DNA from: Hirundichthys speculiger
Lineage: Eukaryota; Chordata; Actinopteri; Beloniformes; Exocoetidae
Length of the DNA: 64,000 nt
Direction: 5' to 3'
Assembly: GCA_018398805.1 (NCBI GenBank)
Contig: JAGFBZ010000854.1
Span: forward strand, 310,001-374,000
Shown piece after piece: positions 48,138 to 64,000 of the stretch. The notes under the pieces were generated by a model. The model saw only the letters and a program-made list of their open reading frames with translations, did not search any database and was not told where the DNA came from. A program made the translations under genes and the position numbers. Positions within the stretch are counted from its first letter, which is position 1, and every line of letters starts with the position of its first letter.

Positions 48138-51100
48138 TTAGACCATGGTGTTGCTCTCACCCACTCTGTCCACGTACTGAAAGAGCAGAGACAGAGACAC
48201 GTGTCACATGACTGACAGGCCTCATGTTGAGGATGAAACACATACAGATGTGGGAGTGATGACACTGCTGGATGACAGGAGGAAGCATGCACGGCTTTGA
48301 GGACGCACCACAGGACACGTCCAGGTCAGGATTCACCCAACCTGATCAGATACAGTTAAAATGTTTAACAGCTGAATATTATCTCTGTGGGAGTTTTTTA
48401 TATACTAACTGTACATGGGATCGTCTTATAATCAGTTGTCCGATATTCAGGACATTAAATTACATCCATTTTTACATTTCAGACCTGAAACACGGTAAAT
48501 GAACCGATGGTCTGGAGGACTTCAGCAGAAGATAACGACGTTCTTTCGAACAAATGATCCACGAAAGGCTGATGGACAGAAGATATTCCTCGAAGACGGA
48601 CTGGAGAAGATCATGAAACCATCCCAAGAATCCGGAGGAACCTCAGCGTCAGTCATCAGCAGCTGACAGACCGGGGGTTACCGTGTAAACCGTTGTCAAC
48701 ACTAGAATACAGAGGACCACAAGGCTCTGGATGAGGACCTCTGTTTCTTTGAGTCTACAAGCTCCCAGTCAGCATCATCTGCTGCTCATTCATCTGACAG
48801 TCACCTTCTATGCAGATGACACTCTGGTTTATGTTCAGTATCTTCAGGGAGAAGTGCTTCTGTGGGCTCTGGATGGTGCTCTGGGTGATGCTCTGGCTGG
48901 TGCTCTGGGTGGTGCTCTGGCCCCCCAGGGCCCCGTTTTCTGTGATGGCAGCATTAAAGCAGAGGTTTCAGAGAAACATCTGCATCCTTCAGACCACATC
49001 TGTTCCATGTGGCTGAGGAAGAGGAGGGTGCAGAGACTGGACTGGTCTGTCTGCAGTCCTGATCTGTCACCAGTAGAGGGCGCTGGAGAGTTTAGAAACC
49101 AAAAAGCTAAAGACAACGTGTCTGCAGGAAGACCGGAGGAAGTCTGCTTCACTGGTTTCCAGAAGGCCTTTCAGGGTCCACAGGTAGAAACATCACATGG
49201 CTGAAGGTTCACTGATGCACGTTTTTGAGAATGTGCTGCAGGATTGAAATGTGAAATGGATGAAAAATAAATGAAATAAAGGTAATTTCATTACATATCT
49301 AAGGTTCTGTCTGCTAACACATTGAAGTCAAACAAAGAAACCAACTCTATTTCTCTGATTTGAGATTGTATTGATCTAACAGTTAAAATTAAGAATCCCA
49401 GAATGCATTGGGGTTTCATCCTTAGACACCTGAACAGCAGACCTGTGAGTTACAGAAGACAGAAAGATCTGCTGACTCCAGATGTTTAATTTGGTGCCTG
49501 GTGTTCCTGTGGTGTTTGCTCTGAAAGCCAAAGAGGGAAGAGTCTGGAAGACAGTTCACATTAGAACTTGTCGTCATGGACACGAACAGGAAGCTTTTAC
49601 GGTGCTTTTGTCTTCCATGAGAGTTGGATCAACTCAAATATGAAGACAGCCCTCTGTGGAGCCATGAACCTCTGGTTGGATATCTGATCTTGAAGTTCAT
49701 GTCCATGAGGAGGCTGCAAACGTCCGTGATGAGGTCACTTCTCTAGATCGTTAACAAGCGTGAGAGTTGCTGGCATGCAGGGAAAATCGGCAGAGACTGA
49801 CCACCACTGCTGATTGTCCTCAGAGCCTTACGAAGGCTTTAAGACAACAGAAACAGAGACATGTTGACCTGCTGCAGAGCTGAGAAGGTGAGCTCTTTCT
49901 CTCCTGTAGACCTCTCTGAGCTGACCTCAACCATCACTGAAGATCAACCATCCACGTGTCTACTAGACCCCATCCCAACTCCACTACTCTGAAATATTTT
50001 CTCTTTTATTGGTACGTCAATATCAGATCAGATTAACCTATCCCTGAAATCAGGATATGAGACTCTGTAATTAAACCTTTACTCTAAAACCCTCTCTTGA
50101 TCCAGACATTTTAGTGAATTATAGACCAATATCCAACCTTCCATTTATCTCTAAAATTCTGGAAAAAGTAGATGAAGCCAGTTAGGAGACCACCTGCATA
50201 AAAATGATCTATTTGAAGTTTCTCAGTCAGGGTTCAGAACTCATCACGGCACAGAAACGGAGCTGCTAAGAGTCAAAGTTAGATGGCTTTAATCAAGTTA
50301 GCTGGCTTTAGTTAACTTGTTCTGATCATCAAGTCAAAGTTAGTTGGCTTTAATAAACCTATTCTGATCACCAAGTCAAGTTAGCTGGCTTAAATGAAGT
50401 TAGCTGGCTTTAGTGAACTTGTGCCGATCATCAAGACAAAGTTAGCTGGCTTTAATGAAGTAAGCTGGCTTTAGTGAACTTGTTCTGGTCATCAAGTCAA
50501 AGTTAGCTGGCTTTAATGAACCTATTCTGATCACCAAGTCAAGTTAGCTGGCTTTAATGACGTTAGCTGGCTTTAGTGAACTTGTGCCGATCATCAAGAC
50601 AAAGTTAGCTGGCTTTAATGAAGTTAGCTGGCTTTGACTGGTCATCAAGTCAAAGTTAGCTGGCTTTAATGAACCAATTTTGATCATCAAGTTAGTTAGC
50701 TGGCTTTAATGAACCTGTTCTGATCATCAAGTCAAAGTTAGCTGGCTTTAATGAACCTATTCTGATCACCAAGTCAAGTTAGCTGGCTTTAATGAAGTTA
50801 GCTGGCTTTAATCAAGTTAGCTAGCTTTAATGAACTTGTTCTGGTCATCAAGTCAAAGTTAGCTGGCTTTAGTGAACTTATTCTGATCATCAAGTCAAAG
50901 TTAGCTGGCTTTAGTGAACCTGTTCTGATCATCAAGTCAAAGTTAGCTGACTTTAGTGAACTTGTTCCGATCATCAAGTCAAAGTTAGCTGGCTTTAGTG
51001 AACCTGTTCCGACCATCAAGTCAAAGTTAGCTGGCTTTAATGGAGTGAGCTGGCTTTAGTGAACTTGTTCCGATCATCAAGTCAAAGTTAGCTGGCTTTA

Positions 51101-54089
51101 ATGATGTTAGCTGGCTTTAGTGAACTTGTTCTGGTCATCAAGTCAAAGTTAGCTGGCTTTACTGAACCTGTTCCGATCATCAAGTCAAAGTTAGCTGGCT
51201 TTAGTGAACCTGTTTCGATCATCAAGTCAAAGTTAGCTGGCTTTAATGAAGTTAGCTGGCTTTAGTGAACCTGTTCAGTCAGGACTGTGGAGCTCCTGTC
51301 AGCAGCAGCTTTTGTTAGATCCACCAGTTGAACACATGAACACATCACATGATTAAATGTTACGGTAACATTTGTGATTATCAGCCTACATTTAAACGTT
51401 GTCGACACAGCGATAATTGATCAGATCAATGAGTCACAATCCTTCAACATGAGACAGATGTAATGTTATATGTTGGAGGAGTTTTATCTAAAGTTTGGAG
51501 GAATAACGTCCATGGAGATGACAGATTCAACTGGTGATGAAGGACATGTAATCTGTTGACGTAATTAAAACTATTAAAGCCATTTAAAATGAACAAGAAG
51601 GTTGGAGGAACACGTCCAGTCTGGAGATGCTGAGCTCTGACTACTTCTGCCTGTCTCTTCTCTGCAGATAGTTTTGGTGTCCACCAGTCCTGCGCCGGTT
51701 CAGGTGCTGGAGCCACCAATCAGAAGAGCCATGCAGCAGGTAACGCGGCAGCGCTGCAGGTGACCGCGGCAGCGCTGCAGCTGCTGGTACTCACTGCGCT
51801 GATGAAGGGCAGGTTGAGGATGGAGCCCAGGACAGGTATTCTTCTGATGAAGCCGACGACCACCGGGAAGAAGCCCCTGCACATGATGAAGACAGAAAGC
51901 AGAGCAGGTCTGAACGGGTCTGAGCTTCAGCGTGATCAGAAGGTCCAACCCTGCAGTCATGGAGTCCTGCTGCTGCAGCAGAAACATCACCAACGTTCTT
52001 CACCTGATGTCATCTGGATGGAGGAGGCAGAAACATTCAAACAAACCACAGTTCATGAAGCTACAGAAGCACGTGGGCTGTTAGAGACCGAGACCTGGAT
52101 CTGGACCTGGACCTGGACCTGGAGCTGCATGATCTCTGGAAGACCTGAGAGAAACCACCGGTGAAAGATGACACAACGTACGTAGATCAACGTGTCGGGC
52201 GTCATGACGCCAGTTCGTCCCCTGGAGGTAAATGTCCTATTTGGTCTCAAAGAGAATTAAATGTGTGACTTCTGAAGTTGGTGGTGTTTGACCTTCAGTC
52301 CACCTGCTCCAGGTTTCCAGGTATCTCTCCGTCTATGAATGTCTTCAGACTGTTTTACAACAGGGTTGTGGAGGTCTTCAGAGAGCTCTTTACTGTCGTC
52401 ATCATGAGATGTTTCTGGTCTGACTCAGTTTTAGAGACCATCTGTTGGACTGAACCAGCTGATATTGATTTCAGCTGGTATCCTGGCTTTCCATGCCTTC
52501 TGGCACCTCCCTTTCTTCATGTGTTCAGGACTTCTACTCTGTATCCCTTCACATGGACTTCTTCATGGATATTTACCAAAATCTGCAGAGGTTAATGTCC
52601 ACAGCACCTTCAGAAACACATTTGCTGAAAAAAAAAGCTTCCATCATCTTCTAACATCCAGATCATCTTCTGCTGTAGATGACAGAAGATCTACAGTAGA
52701 AGCATCCAGATCAGGTCCATCTCAGGTTCCATCTGACTCCTGACAGACGTTAACAGAGTCATGATGTTCCAGATATTTCTGTCTGGACCATGTTCTGTAG
52801 ATGAGCCTCAAACAGGAACCCTGAACCTCCTCCTGACTGGAAGCCTCAATTCAGAACTTCAGAGGTTTCGTTTTTAATATGAGATCAGACCAGGTTGGTC
52901 CACAGCAGAAACAGGAAGCTCCATGGAGTCCATGAACCAGCTGGAAATCTGAGACACCAGGAGAACCTTTGATGGTAGCCATGGTGATGATGAGGCACCT
53001 CTGATATCAGGAGATGTGAAGGTGAATCCTCAACCTTCAGGTCTACCCGTGAACTCTTCTACATGGAGGAGAACCGAGGAGCCCAACCCTCATGAGCAGG
53101 TCCACAACCAGACAGGACCCGTCACCGATCATCTCATCAATGACAGCTGAAGATACACACCATTTTATTTTCCCGCCGTACTGTTTCCCTCAGAAACAGG
53201 ACAGACGTTCAGAAGTTCAGACCTCAAACAGCAGCTGGACGCCTTCGTACCTGAACAGGAGGAAAAATCCATAGACCTCCAGCACGACTCCAACGATGGG
53301 CCAACCGATCAGCACCACCAGCACCCCTCCCAGGAAGAAACCGGTGGCCTTCATCTTGTGCTTCTGGAAGAAGAAGCGGAAAGTCCTCTCCAGCCCGATG
53401 ACGAAGGCGAGCCCAGCGACGAACAGAATCTTCAAGGAAAGAAAAAGTTCAGGGTCAAAGGTTATGCCAGCAGAGCTCTTCACTGGGAGCTAAAGACGAG
53501 ACCGATCCGGGACAGGCCCGCGTGGCGCCAGGTTCTGGTTCCAACCACGTGGACCAGACGATACTCACGTTTCCAATCGCCAGAAGAGCTTTGTCGAAGA
53601 AGAGGATCATCCCGAAGAAGAGGAAGAACACCCCGAAGCCTGTTAGCCCCATCCCGATCTCTGCAACACAGACAGACCGACAGCTGATGGTCTGACTGGA
53701 CCAGGACACCTGGACGCACCTGGACACACCTGGACACACCGTCCCACCACCTCCCTCCATCCCTCATCATCATGACACCCCCACCTCCCTCACCATCCCC
53801 CACCCCCTCCCCCCTCCCTCCCTCATCATGACACCGCCAGCACCTCCCTCACCATCCCACCACCTCCCTCCCTCCCTCCCTCATCATGACACCCCCACCA
53901 CCTATCATTCATCACTGAGAGCTTGTATCTAACCTAGGGGTCACGTGTCTATGGTAAGTGTGACCCGGACTGGTCAGCTGGGTCAGGTCTCCAGCTCCAG
54001 ATGCTGCTGCAGCTGCTGCAGCTCCCGCGGAACCCCTGAGGCGGTAAATCATTCAAAGTCTTACTCTGGGAGTCCGTGAGCGAGATCAT
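48138..54089 (-). CDS. golt1b: Vesicle transport protein GOT1B, complete, 5 exons
   Basis: Small four-helix membrane protein of the Got1/Sft2 family, working in ER-Golgi vesicle traffic. Minus-strand exons: 54089-54065, 53660-53569, 53429-53251, 51876-51795, 48176-48138. Phases close to 417 bases, 138 residues, the same length as human GOLT1B. Visible: [18 protein letters not shown], four hydrophobic helices ([57 protein letters not shown]), the [16 protein letters not shown] loop, [16 protein letters not shown], and the C-terminus [12 protein letters not shown]. The last exon has only 13 codons and sits 3.6 kb away across a repeat-filled intron; it was identified from the VDxVGESNxMV tail. 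Head-to-head with recql, as in human. Confidence 0.95.
48785..49110 (+). pseudogene. Mixed transposon debris (RT YADD fragment; possible Tc1-like transposase)
   Basis: [14 protein letters not shown] near 48,800 is a reverse-transcriptase YADD box. From about 49,010 the frame reads [20 protein letters not shown], which resembles the RLDWPxxSPDLxPIE segment of Tc1-type transposases. Both are short and decayed, inside golt1b intron 4. Confidence 0.4.
49070..49083 (+). promoter_or_regulatory. Candidate CTCF site
   Basis: CCAGTAGAGGGCGC matches all 14 core positions of the CTCF consensus on the plus strand, in golt1b intron 4. Orientation is opposite to the site at 46,016. Confidence 0.45.
49111..50039. 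other. golt1b intron 4, no recognised feature
   Basis: Nothing recognised. Confidence 0.4.
50040..50275 (+). pseudogene. LINE reverse transcriptase fragment ([10 protein letters not shown] motif)
   Basis: Reads [20 protein letters not shown] then [20 protein letters not shown], the N-terminal RT motif of L2/CR1-like elements. It runs directly into a minisatellite. Confidence 0.7.
50276..51270. repeat. Minisatellite in golt1b intron 4
   Basis: About 1 kb of AAGTTAGCTGGCTTTAATGA and ACTTGTTCTGATCATCAAGT words, full units about 42 bp with optional 20-bp half-units. It starts where the RT fragment stops. Confidence 0.92.
51300..51794. other. golt1b intron 4, unremarkable
   Basis: A minus-strand open frame (51,444-51,719) has no recognisable domain, and its start does not fit golt1b phase or homology. 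Confidence 0.4.
51877..53250. other. golt1b intron 3, no recognised feature
   Basis: 1.4 kb without obvious repeat array or exon. Confidence 0.4.
53695..53900. repeat. C/T-rich repeat (CACCTCCCTCC) in golt1b intron 1
   Basis: Imperfect repeats of CCTCCCTCATCATGACACC. Confidence 0.8.
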
Positions 54090-55139
54090 CCTGACTCTGG
54101 ATCAAGGAGGTCGACCCCAGGAGAGAGAAATCCACAGTTCTGCTCGAGTTTCTGCCTCTGGATCCGGATAACAGCTGCACCTCAAACAGCCACGTCTTCC
54201 GGAAACACACCGTCCACACACGTCTTTTTCCGGTACAGAGCTCCGAGGCGCGTTCAACGCAGCAACCTCTCACAGCGTTGATAAATTGAGGCTTTCCCTT
54301 TTAGTCGGAAATTACGTCTCATTTATCTCCACTGGGTTGTCCAACGTTTGTTAGACATCACAGGGTGAACTTTTTTAAACAAAATATGGACTACTTCAAC
54401 TAAATAAAAATTGCATCTAAGTTTTTTTTAATACGTTTCCTGAACTACTCACAGATCGAATAGTTTAATATTACTCCCTGTGTTTCTTCTGTCAGGCAGA
54501 GCTGACGGTCGCCTGTTGGAACACAGTTTTTCTATTCTCAATAAAACGATATATTTAATCGACTGTACTTCCACGTAGAAAGTGTAATTTGTGATATGGA
54601 CTGAAATGAAACTGGGTCTAAGCCCACATACATATCTGATCAGGAAATGTAGTTTCCTATCCAGCCTGGGAGACTAAATCCAGGACTTAAAGGCTATCAG
54701 GTCTCTTGGAAACGTCGGTCCGTCTTCTCTCCATAGCAACGCTGAAGTGGATCCAGGACTGAAGTGAATCCGGGACTGAAGGCAGGTCTGCTTTGTTTCT
54801 GGAAGTTTTCTCTCCAACACCTGAACTCAGGATGGTTTTTTAAAGTAGAGACATGGTTGAGCTGTTTATCCAGATCAGATGGTGCTGCAGCTGCTGGACT
54901 CAGAATTAGCGTTTAAAAGCTAAAAGCTAACGGTTCCTGCAGGTGTTTTCATTAACGCACAGGTTTGATTCGGGTTCATTTACTGAGGCTTTATTTCTTC
55001 TGTCTAATGATTCCGGGACTTTAAATGAGGCTTTCTTTGTTTAATCTGATGTTTACCGAGTTTTGAATCCAGTTCTTCCATGTTCGTGTTTAGTTAAATG
55101 TTTCTAGAGCTGTAAATGAGATGTTTTGGTGAACTTAAC
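54090..55139. promoter_or_regulatory. Presumed bidirectional golt1b/recql promoter region
   Basis: Space between the golt1b start codon (minus) and the first recql exon (plus). It contains an ETS-like CTTCCGG word at 54,196-54,202 near golt1b and CCATAGCAAC, an RFX-like half-site, near 54,733. A recql leader exon could lie here but was not resolved. Confidence 0.35.
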
Positions 55140-55275
55140 AGCTGGATACGTCCAGGTGGGTTAAACCTGCAGGTGGCTCCAGCCTCCGGGCGGCTCCAGC
55201 CTCCAGGTGGGTTAAACCTGCAGGTGGCTTCAGCCTCCAGGTGGGTTAAACCTGCAGGCGGCTCCAGCCTCCAGG
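55140..55275. repeat. Minisatellite (CCAGGTGGGTTAAACCTGCA)
   Basis: Three to four copies of a 33-bp class unit with GGTGGCTCCAGCCT. Confidence 0.85.
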
Positions 55276-55526
55276 TGGGTTGACCCCTAGCTCTAACCAT
55301 TACAGCCCAGTCACTGAGCTGATCATGATTAAGCTGATTAGAAGTTCACCTCAGAAGAAGTAGAAGTTCCTTCTGCTTTTTGAACTGGGCTTGTGCTTGA
55401 CCCAACAAATGTATAGTCTTAATAAGAAAAACTGTAAAGCTGTTGTTTATGTCACGTGATAGTTGTAATTCAGAGTACTTGGTCTCTCACAGACGTCAGC
55501 TCATCAGTGTTTGTGGCTGAAGGTCG

Positions 55527-62580
<7,054 letters not shown>

Positions 62581-63124
62581 GTCTGCAGATGGATGTGTGG
62601 AGTCCACTAGACTCACTGGTTTAGTTTCAGTTTCACTTCACCAGACTGGAATGTTGGAGCTGCTTCTATTCCATGAAATGATGATGTCCATATAAGCCCT
62701 TCAACACCAGAGCTTCTGAAATACAGCAACTAAACGAGCAGAAAAGACCATTAGCTACTACAGCGCATAAACCTGATGTTAGTCATCATAACAGTTCAGT
62801 CAGACCTCATCAAACATGCCAGACTAAAGCTCCGCCCAGAATTAAGTTCAGAATTAGATCATAACATTTACAATTTTATAAAACGCAGCCTGGCTGAAGG
62901 CTGCGTTTATAAAGATGGAGCCAAAATAGCCCAGTAGAGGATAAATGCTCTTCTGCTGAAACCTCTACAAAATCTATGGTTCTTGGTGCAGGTGATGGAG
63001 AGCTTTGGGTCGGTGCTGTAATCCAGATGTTCTGTCTAAATTTGGTGTTTCTTTGTCAGGCTGTGATCCGTCTGTAACATGAAAACAGATTCTTAAACTT
63101 CTGCAGTTGACCTAGAAGTAGGCA
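62581..63124. other. recql intron 11, proximal part
   Basis: Donor GTCTGC at 62,581. No further exon recognised before the window end. Confidence 0.45.
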
Positions 63125-63720
63125 AGCCACGATTCAGTTAACGATACAATTCAATCACGATTCAGGGTTTACGATACAATTCAATCACGATTCAGAGTTA
63201 ACGATACAATCAATCACGCTTCAGGGTTCACGATACAATTCAATCACGATTCAGAGTTAACGATACAATTCAATCACTGTTCACGGTTAACGATACAATT
63301 CAATCACTGTTCACGGTTAACGATACAATTCAATCACTGTTCACGGTTAACGATACAATTCAGTCACAATTCAGGGCTAACGATACAATTCAATCATGAT
63401 TCAGGGTTAACAATACAATTCAATCACGGTTTAGGGTTAACGATACAATTCAATTACAATTCACAATTAACGATACAATTCAATCACGATTCATGGTTCA
63501 CGATAAAATTCAATCACAATTCAGAGTTAACGATAAAATTCAATCACGATTCACGGTTAACGATACAATTCAATCACAATTTACGGTTCATGATACAATT
63601 CAATCACGATTCAGAGGTAACGATACAATTCAATCGCGATTCACGGTTCACGATACAATTCAATCACGATTCACGGTTAACGATATAATTCAATCACGAT
63701 TCACGGTTCACGATACAATT
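63125..63720. repeat. 30-bp minisatellite in recql intron 11
   Basis: About 20 copies of CACGATTCACGGTTAACGAT plus ACAATTCAAT. The plus-strand 132-codon open frame is an artefact of the unit length (divisible by three). Confidence 0.93.
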
Positions 63721-64000
63721 GACCTTTCGGTAAGCACCACCCCCTTCCTAGTTACTGTTGCTAGGTCAGACATTCTTGCTGCTCCTCCATTAAGGACAAT
63801 GTTATTTTGCCATTTTTCCGATGCCTATCAACTGTATTTACATTACACTAGAATAACGCTGTGGTATAATATTGCTGCTGGGGACCTGTAACAGTGACTC
63901 GGGGTGTCCAGAACGTTTGGAGGGACATTTTTATTCCTTTCCCAAACCAAAACAAACGCTGGAGAATGCAGGCTGTGGGTTAAGTTGTGTCTGTCCACAA
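63721..64000. other. recql intron 11, end of window
   Basis: Nothing recognised. Confidence 0.4.

Noticed and set aside
51444..51719. Minus-strand open frame as the golt1b C-terminus
   Set aside because: It does not contain the VDxVGESNxMV tail; that tail is found in proper phase at 48,138-48,176.
63493..63891. 132-codon open frame near the window end
   Set aside because: Mostly a 30-bp repeat unit (divisible by three) in a recql intron; no RECQL homology.

Overview
The window is vertebrate nuclear DNA, almost certainly from a ray-finned (teleost) fish. Every gene is split by GT-AG introns. It contains kiss2 (kisspeptin-2), and the proteins match fish or vertebrate ldhb, gys2, spexin, golt1b and recql. 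Gene order and strands are those of the human 12p12 block LDHB-GYS2-SPX-GOLT1B-RECQL, read in reverse, with kiss2 (lost in placental mammals) between ldhb and gys2. The Ldhb sequence is closest to what I remember of percomorph/killifish Ldh-B; the species cannot be named from the sequence alone.

Layout: 1-5.3 kb holds minisatellites, an hAT-like element and a probable ldhb promoter/leader. ldhb is at 5,348-8,297 (+, 7 coding exons, 334 aa). A foldback-rich DNA transposon lies at 8,989-10,530. kiss2 is at 11,188-14,270 (-, 2 coding exons, 130 aa). A minisatellite split by a LINE fragment covers 14.6-16.7 kb. gys2 is at 16,950-34,069 (+, 16 exons, 705 aa). Minisatellite and retroelement debris fills 34.8-38.2 kb. 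spx is at 38,712-42,677 (-, 6 exons, 120 aa), with a TATA box and an upstream tandem array of nuclear-receptor-like DR1 motifs. An intergenic stretch at 43.5-48.1 kb carries reverse-transcriptase debris. golt1b is at 48,138-54,089 (-, 5 exons, 138 aa). recql runs from about 55,527 to 62,580 (+, 11 exons seen) and leaves the window at its 3' side.

All splice phases close exactly in ldhb, kiss2, gys2, spx and golt1b. In recql one exon has a length incompatible with its flanking phases: one extra G near 58,575. This is either an assembly error or a real frameshift.

The genes do not form an operon. ldhb (lactate dehydrogenase) and gys2 (liver glycogen synthase) are carbohydrate-metabolism enzymes. 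kiss2 and spx are secreted neuropeptide precursors of the related kisspeptin/galanin/spexin family and flank gys2 on the opposite strand. golt1b and recql are housekeeping genes arranged head to head.

The most striking feature is the density of minisatellites: by hand estimate about a quarter of the window, with almost every large intron carrying its own array. Some arrays repeat recognisable transcription-factor words: six perfect DR1 motifs at exact 67-bp spacing upstream of spx, and a series of CCAAT/NF-Y-like words in gys2 intron 12. Most long open reading frames here are artefacts of arrays whose unit length is divisible by three.
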